From: Thunnus maccoyii | Lineage: Eukaryota > Chordata > Actinopteri > Scombriformes > Scombridae | DNA length: 64,000 nt | Assembly (NCBI RefSeq): GCF_910596095.1 | Contig: NC_056550.1 | Span: 11,220,501-11,284,500, forward strand | Reading direction: 5' to 3' | Shown here: one piece after another, positions 32,786-55,990 of the stretch | Layout: each line of letters begins with the position of its first letter | Numbering within the stretch: the first letter of the stretch is position 1 | The notes under the pieces: generated by a model | What the model was told of the DNA's origin: nothing | The model's database searches: none | What the model saw: only the letters and a program-made list of their open reading frames with translations | Made by a program: the position numbers and the translations under genes

Positions 32786-32793
32786 ATCATGTC

Positions 32794-33500
32794 AATGGAT
32801 ATTGTGTTTTCATAAAGTGTATTTCTGGACATATTTTCAATTAATAGCATAACCCAGTAGACACAAATTAAATTTGGAGCTCTCGGGGTCTCTGGAGTTC
32901 TCAGACCCAGGGTAGTGCCCGCTTAACGCATCCTTGCTCCAGGGAAATTACAACGTAGGAAAGCCCCCTCCTTTGATCAAAATATTTCTCGTCTCCACAA
33001 GTTAGGCTCTTAATGGTTAATTGAGCCTCTCATGAGTCTTTGTAGCTTTTTTGAGTTATGAAGGCTTTAAGAGTGGTGAGCTCATTACGCATATTTGTTT
33101 TTGTTTTTTTATGTGGACTGTGAAGACGGTGACCCCTGAAATAGCTTCAAAATTAACCTCCAGAATCCTACAAGTACCACCAAACACTATATCCACATTT
33201 TCACTAATTAATGATGATAGTGATCCAGTAAGCTATTAAACAAACATGTAGAATTTTTACTCATGGTCTGAGTAAAAAGACGATCGGAAAACGGAAGTTA
33301 CAAGGAGCACATGAAGGCAGCACCACTGGAGGTGACGTCACCATGTATTTGACAGCGTCCCTGGCACCGACGTCTCCTCCCTTCCCCCCACATACAACCA
33401 CTCACCCCCACCCCAAGCACTAATAAGTTTAATTGTCCAATTGAAGACATTAGCATTCATTAATTAAACACACAATAAGCGACGTCCCACACTGTCTCTT
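32794..33500. other. Intergenic DNA between cdr2l and recql5
   Basis: I see no gene or named repeat here. The region ends at the probable recql5 3' end. Confidence 0.4.
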
Positions 33501-33516
33501 CCTATTCAGCATAGAC

Positions 33517-33522
33517 TTTATT
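33517..33522 (-). terminator. recql5 polyadenylation signal
   Basis: TTTATT on the plus strand is AATAAA on the minus strand, about 950 bases beyond the recql5 stop codon. Confidence 0.5.
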
Positions 33523-34467
33523 GTAAACATTTAGGAGCAAAGAGAAGACTATAGCTGTTCAGACTCTGCACAGTAGGGCCTCTGTGTCCACTAGTGCTTC
33601 AAGTACTCTTTGGGTTTCCTCTCGACTGCGGAGACCTCTCACAGTCCTGACAGGCACGATATTTCAGAAACATCCCTCATCGGAAACCATGTTGCTATAA
33701 AAAGAAAAACACCCACACAGATTCTTCCATTGCCAAGGCTACAAGACAACCTAAGATAAAACTGAATTCAGATGGTCTTTAAATAAAAAAAAAAAAAATG
33801 TAAAAAAAATATTGGAAGAGTTTTACACCATACAGTATCGATCAGTTATGTCCATTTACTTTGTTCAAAGATAAATGTAGCAGCAGTATAAAGATCTATT
33901 AGCCCCCAAAACAGAACCGTCTGGTTTATGTCAAACAAAGTGTTTTTGTTTGTTTTATCCCCATTTACTTCAAATTATGTATTCTTGACACAACTGTTTT
34001 TTCTTCCAAGCAGCCTTTGACTTCCATACATTTCAGTTTAGTGTGAAAATATAGGCTTGAAACAGGCTTTACTGCAGTTATATGTGCAGGTTGACATAAA
34101 AAGTGCAGTACCACACTATTTCGGCGCTGCTGTTAAATTAATAGACACCTCTGTCTGCTTGTAAGGTAGGAAAACAATGTAAAAGCACAATTTACTCAAT
34201 TTGTAGTAAATGGGCTGAAAGAATAAGAAGCAGGGGGCTACTTCTGCTCTCTCAGGCTTTAACAGTACATGTTTTATTGCTTGATTATTGAGTTAAGCTA
34301 CTGTAGCAATGATAAGCCTGAAAAAAGCAGAACTCTAGCAGCAAATCAACCGTAAACCTGGTGAGCAGGCATCTGCAGGGAAGACTGAGATCAGTGGAAT
34401 AGGAGAAGCTTAGGCACTGACAAAGAGGAAGGATTTAACAATGAGAATGTCTGTGTTTCCCTTTCCA

Positions 34468-46438
<11,971 letters not shown>

Positions 46439-46560
46439 CGCCTGTCTGGCTGTCTGTGAAGTGAAGAACTCATATAAACCTCTCTGGCGCACGCCGATGA
46501 CATCATCACAGCCGCGACAAAATAAAACTGAAAACAAATGTTACAAAACATGTTTTAAGT
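46439..46560 (-). promoter_or_regulatory. Probable recql5 promoter / 5' UTR
   Basis: The stretch directly upstream of the recql5 start codon contains GATGACATCATC (CRE/AP-1-like) and a GCCGCGAC CpG cluster. Assigned by position and motifs. Confidence 0.35.
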
Positions 46561-46846
46561 CTATTTAATTATTCCATTTTGTTTTATATCTGTATTATTA
46601 TGTTAAAAAAATAGGTGCCACATGTTCTTTATATTGTGCAACAGTGTGTTAGAGCTCTCTGATTGGTCCAGCTGCTACACGCCTTTCAGCGAATCACAGC
46701 TGCTGGACAAATGTGGCCTAAAGTATGTGGACACCCCTGTAATGCCACACTATACTAAAGTCCTGCATAAAGAAGTATTATTATAGTATTAAAGTGAGGA
46801 TGCTTTCAAAAATGATGCCATTAATATTTTTTATTTATCAATTTAA

Positions 46847-47525
46847 CTTCATACAAAGTTCAGTAAACAGAAGAAACCTAAATCAATTAAATTTTTGGTG
46901 TGACCACGCTTTGCCTTTTAAAACAGCACCAGTTCTCCTCTGTACACCTGCACACAGTTTTTCAATACTTTGGTTGTTCCAAGCATCTTCTACTGTGGAT
47001 TTAAGCGTCTCAACTGCTTCTGTCTCTTCGTGTAATCCCAGATTGACTCAAAGATGTTGGGATCAGGACTCTGTGGGGGACACACCATCTGTTGCAGGAC
47101 TTGTTCTTCTTGTTCACTGAAGATAGTTCTTTATGACTCTGGATATTATATTATAAATCTATTATAATTGTGTCATCCTGTTTGTACATGCTGTATTTCT
47201 GTAATCTGTGTTCTATTCTGTACACACACCATCTAATGCACGTCTGTCCATCCTGGGAGAAGGATCCCACCTCTGTTGCTCTTCCTGAGGTTTCTGTCTT
47301 CTTTACCTGTTAAAGGGTTTTTTTTTTTGTTGTTGGTTTTTTTAAGGAGTTTTTGAGGCAAATTTGTGATATTGAGATATACAAATAAAATAGACTTGAC
47401 TGACTTGACTTGGCTGTATGTTTGGGACAGATCAGATGCCTCCCTGATGGTGTTGCATTATGGATAAAAATCTAAACATCAGAGGTGCCTAAAACTTTTG
47501 AACAGTACAGTATATCAAGAGAAAA
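46847..47525 (-). mobile_element. Tc1-like transposon remnant, interrupted by another insertion
   Basis: On the minus strand, 47060-47015 reads DPNIFESIWDYTKRQKQ, the conserved C-terminal block of Tc1 transposases, followed by degraded C-terminal sequence. The other side includes GGCTGTATGTTTGGGACAGA and GCCTCCCTGATGG. Large internal parts of the transposase are missing. A retroelement tail is inserted at about 47143-47410. Confidence 0.72.
47143..47410 (+). mobile_element. Retroelement 3' tail nested in the Tc1-like remnant
   Basis: Contains CACGTCTGTCCATCCTGGGA, GTTGCTCTTCCTGAGGTTTC and TTTGTGATATTGAGATATAC, and ends in AATAAAATAGACTTGACTGACTTGACT, a tailed 3' end seen in many teleost LINE/SINE copies. 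The host element resumes directly afterwards with TGGCTGTATG. Confidence 0.65.
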
Positions 47526-48539
47526 AGCACTCATTATGCAGACTGGCCCCTTTCAGAGTCTTATATGTATGATATTAGTGGATTATGAGGCTATTATTGA
47601 TGCATTACCATTTACCAAGCAGCATATTAAGAGCTGGAGCTGTTTTTGACTGGTTTTAACAGTAAAACTTTACAAAGTGAGTAACAGTACAACATGAGTT
47701 TGTAAAGATGGATCAGAGTTTGAGAGATCAGTTACACATCTGCTAAGGCTTTGGTGCTGTTCCTGTTCTGTTCTGGCTGCTCACACAACCCTGCTAACTA
47801 TCGCCAACCCCCTATTTTTAGTATTTTAGTTTTTTCATGTACTTCTGTCTCTTGTAGTAGTTTGAGTGGAAGATTTGATGTATAATGCGCGATACTGTTT
47901 TCCTGCAATTCATAAAACAGATAAATGAAAAGAAGAAAGATGATTTATTTGATCCATTCGTGGTCGCACCTGATTTATTATGTTTTACTGAGTTGTTACA
48001 GGCAGATCTACTCTGGAGTCACCTGCATTGCGGCTATGCCCCGTCAACACTCCACTTCACTCAATACCTCTATCCTGTCCTCCTCCCGTTCCTTTCTCCT
48101 TAACGTTAAATATTCTTCATCCTCTGTCACCGACTATCTAACTGCATCTCTCAGTCGAGCTGAGATAAACCACCAGCTTACTTACAAGATTTTATTATGT
48201 TATTATGCCATGTCTAATGTACAAATCAATAGACCAATAATCAAGTCATGTATTTGGTTTATTTATTATTCACAGAAATGCATTTTTAATGCAGGGTTAA
48301 TATTGCACAGTACATGACATTAATACTATAGGTTTCCTTTCAATTATATGAAAATACATTATGTATGTGAGCAAAGGGTAGCACTCTAACTCCATAGTGA
48401 GAAAGTGGAAGCGACAATCACATTAAAGCAGCAGCAGCATAGAGACACAGTGGAGCTATTTAATAGCACAATGATGGTCTTTTACAGCAGGATCTGTGAT
48501 TTCCTCTCAGTGATTATTATATAATCTGGTTTGTTGTAC
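47526..48539. other. Intergenic DNA between recql5 and the SPRY gene
   Basis: No gene is supported. Open frames here lack family resemblance. Confidence 0.4.
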
Positions 48540-48545
48540 TTTATT
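48540..48545 (-). terminator. Polyadenylation signal of the PRY-SPRY gene
   Basis: TTTATT (AATAAA on the minus strand) lies about 52 bases beyond the stop codon. Further signals may be used downstream. Confidence 0.45.
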
Positions 48546-48596
48546 ATGATGTCTACTGGAGAATAGATTTTAAAGGATGAAGTGATAGAGGGAAAC

Positions 48597-51500
48597 TCAA
48601 CCCCAAAGGCAGGATGTGGAGCAGAGGCATTGGGTCTTAGCTGCTGGGGACTTGATCACCAGATCCTTGATGATCTCCACTGTGCCAAACAGGGGGAACA
48701 GCTTCTCAGAGAAGCTCTCGTTGTAAGTGTAAATGTGGATGTGCTTCTCCACGTCATAGAAGGACAGCTGGCCGTGGTCGTAGTCAAGGTAGATACCCAC
48801 CTTGCGGGGGATGAGGCCCGGCGGCAGGGTGGTGAAGGGCACCGTCAGCGCCTTCAGCTCAGTGCCCCTCTCCAGCCGCAGGGTCAGGTAACCTGTATCG
48901 GTGTTCAGGGACTTGAAGCCTTTCCTCAGGGCCGACTCTTTGGCCACGCCCAGCCGCCAGTCCCGCTCGCCCACCTCCACCTCCCAGTAGTGGCGGCCGA
49001 CGCCAAAGCCCTCCACTCCGACAGCGCACCACCAGCCGTCGAAGCGTTGGTGGTAGTTGGGAATATCTTTCCTCTCAAAGCCACAGCGCATCCTCTTCTC
49101 ATCACTGGAGATGAGCAGATCAGGGTTGGCTGTGTCCAGATCCAGAGTCACCTCCACTAGTAGAAAAAGTGAAGTGAATTAGCAGACAGACGGGTTGAGT
49201 AAAGATTATACAGGCTAAAACTTAAATAAAATGAATGTTGTACCTGCAGCATCTGAGATCCAATCCCATACTGAAAAAAAAACAGATGACTTTAGTAATA
49301 AGAACTGTTTGTCTGACAGTGAAAATGCAACAATATGATGAATCAGAGAACTGTGTTGTCAGTATGGAGATATAGGCTGCATTACAGCTATTTATGGACT
49401 AGAAAGTGAATATTGTGTCCAAACCTAATATTGAGACTTGTGGATGTTCATATATTTGGATTGTGCAAAGCTACAGTGAAACAAAATATTGTCAGTACAA
49501 TGTTGATACCTATTCCAAGCAGTCAGATTGTAACTTGAAACCAGTGATGTGTGTAATGGTTTTGTTTCTGATTTCCACTATTCACACTGATCTCCAGTAT
49601 ATCTCTCACCTGGCTGAGGAATGTAGGATATGGCACCTGTGAAGAGATAATAGCAAACTCATAAGGAAGAGCAAGTTTCCAAAGAAACAACAAAAATTCA
49701 ACTTGATTCAGTATTGATTTATATACCAATCTTCTTCGTCTTCTGCTTCCACAAGAGCCACTGCTGCGGTATGGTATCCTGCAAGACCAAACCAAGAGAG
49801 CTTTAATAACACAAGCCTGTTACTGTAAGTATTGCACTTGCACAATAAGCTGATGAACTGCAGATTACTGTGAATTATAACATGAACTCCTACCTTATCT
49901 GGCCTCTGTATCATTAAAGTCCACATAACCAGCTCCATAGCGGTCAGCAGATTGGGCGCACGGCCCCAGCGCCAGGCTGACTGCAGGTCCTGCAGAACCT
50001 TTGCCACAGGTTCCCCGGGCCACACACTTTGCTGTGAGATGATCAATGCAAATATAAATGTGTGTATCAAGTAATTAATTTGTTTCCAGCTGTTAAATCT
50101 GCCTCTGAAGGAACTAAAGTAGGTGAACCTCCTACCTCAGGCTGAGCTCTCAGGTCCTTGATCCAGTTGATGATCACTGCCTTAGCCTGCTGCACGTCCT
50201 GCTCATTAATCTGATCAGGCTCTTTGACCTCATCCACCTCTGGCCAGCCATCTGTCTGCATGGGCCTCTTCTGCAGACAGAAAGATATACAACCCTTTAT
50301 ATATGCATTTACTGTATAGCTCTGAGATACTTCGATTTACTCTCCCCTTATGTCTATTATTTCACATTAAGTGGAAATGGATCTTTTCCTCAGATAAGCA
50401 CCTTGCTCTCCAGCATGGAGGCCCACTCCAGGATGAAGGCCCAGCAGAGAGGGGTTGGCCAGGTGTCGTCCTGGTTCCAGATGTGCTCCAGGACTTCTGA
50501 CCTCTGCAGTGGATAATTAGAGAGGGAAAGGTAGACAGAAGAGTGACTACTTTAACCTAATGCCATCAGGAATGTGTTTTAGATTACCTGTCTGTCCAAC
50601 CTCATCTTCTTCTTCTCCTGTAACGCAGCATTATTGAGCCAGTTCTTCTGTATGGTGCCATCTGTTTTTTCCATATGCTTACAGTTACCAATGAGAATAA
50701 AGTCTTAAAGATGACTCATTTAGCCAGAAAACTCATTGGTATTCGCACCCCAACTTATCCGATTGTGTCACCTCATCCCTGATCAGCAAAACACTCACAA
50801 TCACACATGACTCAGACCACCCACTCTACTAGCACTTTACCCTGGCTGTAGGTAAAGACTACCCATGTGCAGAAAGGCCCGTTTTAGTAAGTGCTTTGTT
50901 CCTACAGCCATCAAACCTCCTCTTAAGTTACAAGAAATCCAGTGTGTGGTGTGCACAGTGTCAATCCATGTCTTTGTCTCTGTTGTGTGACCCTGTAATC
51001 CTGTATTTTGTATAACTGTATAATTCTATGCACCTACTGTGGGAAAGAATCTCCTCCTTGTGGATAAATAAACTATCTATATATCTATATCTATAAATTA
51101 CCTGTATATAAAACAAACAGAAGGAAGTTTGGGTTTTTTTCCAGAGGCCATTAGACTTGTGAACAGTACAAGAAATGGTGAGTTTATCTTGTGTATAGAC
51201 TGATAAATGCACTTTTACTTTTGACACTTTTTAAATAATATGTGCTTTTGTGGTGTTGGATATTGTTGGCCAGCTACAGACTGGCCATTGCCATTAATCC
51301 TTGTGTATTTTAACGATTTCTAACATTCTCATGTTTGTATTTTTGGAGTGCTTTTGTGTGTTTGAATGAACTATATATGTGTACTAAATTTGTAAATTTG
51401 CTTGCCTCGAATTTCCCCTTACTGAGTCGAATTGAATTGAAGACAAAAACTTGAGAGTCAGAAGTCAGTGTGACATCTTTCTTTAACTAGGTTAACATTA

Positions 51501-52271
51501 ACTGGCTCAGCAAAAATATGGTTTGTAACTTATGTTGTTTGTTGTATTGTTCTTTCATTTCATTTCTGGTTTCATGAGTGAATGGTTAGCGATCCTAAAT
51601 CATTTATAACTTCCTCCATACAGAGTCAGTACTGAAAAGTGCACATGTGCATATATGTAGTATATTCACTATAGCTTGTACCTGGCACACTCGACTGAGG
51701 TCTCTAGCCAGATCCACAACAAACAGCTGATCCTCATCCAGAGGCTCAATCTTCTCCTTCTTTGCTCTCTTGTGTGATTCCTGTGGGAGAATTAAGAATA
51801 AAGGGGTTTTTTTTGGTTGGCTACCATTTGGAAAGAGAAAAAAAGACATTCAAAGGACAAGTTCCTTAGAAAGTAATAAGGTCAAACTAGACAGGAGGTG
51901 GTCATTCAGCCTGATCACCATGCATATCATGGCTCTGTTCCTGTCAGCAGAAAAGAAAGACACCCCTCCCTTCCAGACTCTCTGCCTTGATTCCTCTCGC
52001 CAACAGCTCCCCGCATGCAGCGACTGTCTCTCATTTATTAAACCAAGAAAGGAGAAACGTGTGCAATCACGTGGTACTGCAAAAATATTGTCATGTCAAC
52101 CGTCTATTTAAGTATCAAGGTGACCCTCTGCCCTCCTGTCAGGAGCAAAAACAGGTTTGCACATTAAACAAACCAAGGTCTTTTTTGTGTGTGAGTAGAA
52201 CAATTTGTTACCTTTATCTTGGCCGTAAAGTTTTTGGCCGGCTCCACCATGAAGTGAAAACACTGCATCAT
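48597..52271 (-). CDS. PRY-SPRY (B30.2) protein without RING, unidentified
   Basis: Ten coding exons, all in frame (transcript order): 52271-52212, 51780-51682, 50677-50588, 50503-50402, 50270-50136, 50031-49894, 49778-49727, 49636-49610, 49270-49244, 49156-48597. They total 429 residues. The N-terminal part (MMQCFHFMVEPAKNFTAKIK, ESHKRAKKEKIEPLDEDQLF) has no RING or B-box cysteines. A middle part rich in Trp and predicted helix (VLEHIWNQDDTWPTPLCWAF, VQQAKAVIINWIKDLRAQPE, LQDLQSAWRWGRAPNLLTAM) resembles no domain I know. The C-terminal ~185 residues are a clear PRY-SPRY domain: VTLDLDTANPDLLISSDEKR, GRHYWEVEVGERDWRLGVAK and GIYLDYDHGQLSFYDVEKH. SPRY domains of TRIM and butyrophilin proteins bind protein ligands. 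Two very short exons (27 bases each) link helix and SPRY. The acceptor of exon 3 (CTGTAAG) is weak. A noncoding first exon probably lies near 53.85-53.99 kb. Confidence 0.82.
50860..51110 (+). mobile_element. LINE-like 3' tail, copy A
   Basis: GTGACCCTGTAATCCTGTAT, TACTGTGGGAAAGAATCTCC and a tail GATAAATAAACTATCTATAT... are typical of a teleost non-LTR element end with a (CTAT)n tail. Its 5' limit is uncertain. In intron 2 of the PRY-SPRY gene. Confidence 0.5.
51110..51450 (+). mobile_element. LINE-like 3' tail, copy B
   Basis: TTTTTTTCCAGAGGCCATTAG, TGCTTGCCTCGAATTTCCCC and the tail GTCGAATTGAATTGAAGAC match another common teleost retroelement end. Non-coding remnant next to copy A. Confidence 0.5.
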
Positions 52272-53308
52272 CTTGGCTGGTCTGTGCTAGAGTCCTAGAA
52301 TGAATAAGACAAATTAATATTACTTTATGTGAACATGTCAGGAGTTTGCATTCGGGTGGTCATTGATTACTGGTAAATATATTGCACATACTGGACCACT
52401 GAGCCACTGCAAGCTGTGAATAATGGATATATTTAGGTGTCGCAGTAATCTCTACCTATACTGTAAAATCATGCAGCGTTTCCTTCTGCTATTTCACACT
52501 TTATCAACAATTCGGGGGCAACGTCCTGGTGGTAAATATTTAAAGTTTGACTTCTACTCGTCTTCAGTCCTCAAAGGACACATCTTTGCTGTCTGTGTCC
52601 TCTGAAGGAGGCGGCCTCTGTCTGAACTGGAACACCTCTGCTGTTTACCTCCAAAACACCAGTATGTCATGTAAATCATTAAAAGACATGCTGGAAAGTT
52701 CACACGGTCATTCAGACAACAAAACATCTGTGAATGATCACAGCAGGCATTGCCGATTATATAAATGATCCACTAACCATGTTATAAAGTCAAATTATCT
52801 CTAAGTGACACACAGGTCCAGCTGAAAGTGTTTTTTGAGGCCAGGACACAGACGTGATCATTAACTGGAGCAGAATCAAGCTATAAAAGCGGGGCAGTCT
52901 GAAACGTGACTGGCCCCGCATGCTCCCAGTGTAAAGCCTCAGCTGCCAGCTGACTGATCGTGTCCTTGGTTAGACTCCCTCCATCTTTTCTCCCCATCTT
53001 CATCTGCAGGCTAATCAAGTTAGCAGAAAAATACATGAGCTCAGTCTGTGTGTGGTTGGCAGCAAAATGACCAGACTAAACAGGTTTTCATGCCAACCCA
53101 GGCTGAAGATGATGAGGATAAAGGCACTGGCATGAATAAAGCCTTTCTAAACTTGGATGCCATTCTTCAAACCACTTTCTACAGCTTCACTAGACACAAC
53201 CATAAACACTCCCAGTCAGGCTATGAATGATAATTTAATGTTCATCATTATTATTTAATGATGTTTTGTCCCAAATAAGCTCAGCCAAGCTCCACAAAGA
53301 TGCAGCAC

Positions 53309-53371
<63 letters not shown>

Positions 53372-53843
53372 GTCGCTTTAATTCAATGTAGGCCTATGCA
53401 GACTGATGACTAATGCTGAACTAAGATGAAAGCAAATGTCTCAAATTAAATCTTTGAATATATAAGCTGCAGCCTCCTGGAAATAGAGAGAATGAGAGTA
53501 AAAAAAACAATAGGAAAAGGAAGCGCTCCATTACAAGTGGTGATTTATGTGGTGGGAAAACATGACCGTGCAGATTTTCCAGGCTTAGCGACCCAGAGGC
53601 AGCTGATGACTGCGCATGAGGTAAACACACACCTGCCGTGTGACTTTGCGGCAGATCTCTGTTAAAAACGCAGCAATGCACCTTATACACGCTACAAACT
53701 GATTTATTTACAGTTGTGGACGTAACACAAATTGCATGTTTGATACCGAGGACATACTGCGTCCCTGCAATGCGTCCTGCATAACAACAGAAACAACAGA
53801 AATACTGCACGGTTGATCATAATGCAGTGATTGTAACTCCTAC
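52272..53843 (-). other. Long 5' intron of the PRY-SPRY gene
   Basis: No coding exon is supported. A long (TG)n microsatellite lies at about 53311-53368. Confidence 0.45.
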
Positions 53844-54060
53844 CTTTCTTCTCAGGAGGTTGGTGAAGCAGTTTGGTTCTTTCCTTGCTGTGAAAATGAG
53901 CAGCCGCCCGGTCTGGAAAGTCTTTGGTCTGTATGCTGCAGTGTCTGACCTTGTTTACATACCAGACTGACACTCGGCTGGTCGGGGAGCTTCGTTTTTC
54001 TCCGTTCCTGACGAAAGCGACGTCACTGACAAAGCGCGCGCATGCAGGTCATTATGACGC
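53844..54060 (-). promoter_or_regulatory. Probable noncoding first exon and CpG promoter of the PRY-SPRY gene
   Basis: On the minus strand a transcript segment ends CCTGAGAAGAAAG with a GTAGGA donor at 53843. Just upstream lie a CGACGTCACT (CRE-like) and a GCGCGCGCATGC CpG run near 54014-54045. This fits a TATA-less promoter and 5' UTR exon joined to the coding exon at 52271. The junction is inferred. Confidence 0.45.
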
Positions 54061-54152
54061 TGTTATTTCTAATAGCCTGCAGGGGAAAAATCTCCTCAAT
54101 AGTTTACTTTTCTGCTATTGCTGCGATTTCTGGCTGTGAACACAAACTCTTT

Positions 54153-54950
54153 AACAGTGGTCGAAAGTCACAAACATTTATTCTAGTACTTACTTAGACT
54201 TAAGTACAATTCTGAGGATGTACTTGATGATTTCCATTTTCTGCTTCTCTATACTGTCAAGGACCCTTAAACTGACACAAAATAGACCACGGCCTCCCTC
54301 TTGATAAGATCTGTCTCAGGGTTCCCCATCGGATGAGGTTTTTGCTTTTAGATGTTGATGTTTTATTTTAGAAAGTGTATGAAACCCATGACCAAAATAT
54401 TTATACATTCAGTCATTGTGTTACTTATAGATGGAATTACAGTGAAAATAAATTATTCCCCTTTTTTCTGGAGACCCCCTGCAACCCCCTCAAGGACCCC
54501 TGGGGGTCCCCAGACCCCACTTTGAGAACCACTGTGAGCCTCTATACTTTCACTCCACTACAATCCAGAGGGAACTATACTTTTAGTCTACTACATTTAT
54601 TTGACTCCTTATTACTTTGCAGATTAAGATTTTACATACATGACATGTGATAAATGTATAAAATATAATGCATTTTGACAGATTAACCTTCCCATATACA
54701 GTTGTTAAAATAAACTCCACCTTAACCAGATATAATATTAAACTGCTTCTTACATGTTTATATAAAACATAAATATAAAGACTTAGGGCTCATTCTGCTG
54801 CATAACTAATATAATACTTTGCTTTTGACATTTTAAGGACAATTTGCTGATTATATTTCTGTCCTACAGGACCTTTACTTGTAATAGATTATGTTAACAA
54901 TTTTGCATACTTTTACTTACCTAAGAGATTTAAATACTTCTTCCACCGCT
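54153..54950 (-). repeat. Dispersed AAGTACTCAG-type repeat, copy 2, split by an insertion
   Basis: In reverse orientation this shows the same AGTACTTAAGTAAGT / CTTTTACTTACCTAAG material as the copy at 11.7-12.2 kb and ends near TACTTCTTCCACCGCTG. A separate 285-base element interrupts it at 54255-54539. Confidence 0.6.
54255..54539. mobile_element. Nested MITE with 8-base direct repeats
   Basis: The insert ends GGGGGTCCCCAGACCCCACT and TTGAGAACCACTG, a terminus I recognise from a widespread teleost MITE. It is flanked by identical CTCTATAC at 54247-54254 and 54540-54547. An 8-base duplication indicates hAT-type insertion into the older repeat. Confidence 0.75.
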
Positions 54951-55225
54951 GCTCTTTAATTTCAGACTAGCAAGACTTGATTGATGATGGTATTTTAGAT
55001 ACTAGCATTTTGACAGAAGATAAAACCTTTTGACTGCTTCCAATATGTGCAATCAGACATGCCATCTGTAACATGATGTATTATGCCAAAATTTTAATTT
55101 AATTGGATAATGATGCCAGAAATGAGTCCCTCCTCCTCACAAATCATCTATATGGGACTTGTGTTCATATTAGGGTGACTGAAGAGCTTCACAAACAGTG
55201 ATATTCTTGTCTCTTAGTCAAAGGA

Positions 55226-55990
55226 GACGTGTTCTGCCTGCAGGCTCTTGAAATAAATAGTCTCTCAACCTCTGCTGCACTTTGCAAGATGATGACCCCC
55301 TCTCTGTCTCCCAGCAAAAAAAAAAAAAAAAAAAAAAAAAACTCGCTATAATAAGCTTTTATCTGTCTCCTGAGAAAAAAACACATTCTTATTTTGATAT
55401 TACTGAAAATTCTCACACATAACCGTTAAGTTGAGGTGTGATTTTTTTTTATTAAACACTTAAGGAAATATGTTACCGGAATATTCAACCAGATTTTTTT
55501 TCTATAATTTTCAGCTCTGTAAAAGTGTTGATACTCAAAAACTTCAATAGTGAAGAAGCAGCAAAGTCATTGTGAGGCTCGTGAGATATTTGGAACATGT
55601 CTGCGAAAAGTCAATTTAAAAAAGGAGTTGTGCTTGCAGGCTAAATATTCTCTGAACCTCCTCTGGACTTTCCAAGATGATGACCTCTCTGTCTCCCAGT
55701 ACAAAAAAAAAAACTTGCTGCTCACAATAAGCTTTTCTTTATCTCCTGAGAAATAAAACACATTCTTATTTTGATATTACTTAATATTCATGTACAGTTT
55801 AAAGTTAAAACGAGGTGCAAACGATTTTTAATTAAATACTAATTAAATACAAAAGTTTTCTGAATATTTTTCTATAATTCTCAGTTGAGTTCTGTAAAAC
55901 TGTAGATACTCAAACACTGTCTTTTAATAGTGAGGAAACACCAATGTCATTGTGAGGCTCATAAGATATTTGGAACATGTCTGGGATAAT
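55226..55990. repeat. Imperfect tandem duplication of a ~380-base unit
   Basis: Unit A (about 55226-55605) and unit B (about 55615-55990) share, in the same order, GCAGGCT, CAAGATGATGACC, CTCTGTCTCCCAG plus poly-A, ATAAGCTTTT, ACACATTCTTATTTTGATAT, TTTTTCTATAATT.TCAG, GTCATTGTGAGGCTC and AGATATTTGGAACATGTCTG. Offsets between matching words are 380-387 bases. Noncoding. Confidence 0.8.

Noticed and set aside
48582-49160. 192-codon plus-strand open frame
   Set aside because: Antisense of the SPRY exon.
53311-53368. Long (TG)n tract as a Z-DNA or regulatory element
   Set aside because: Simple microsatellite; nothing else in the context supports a function.
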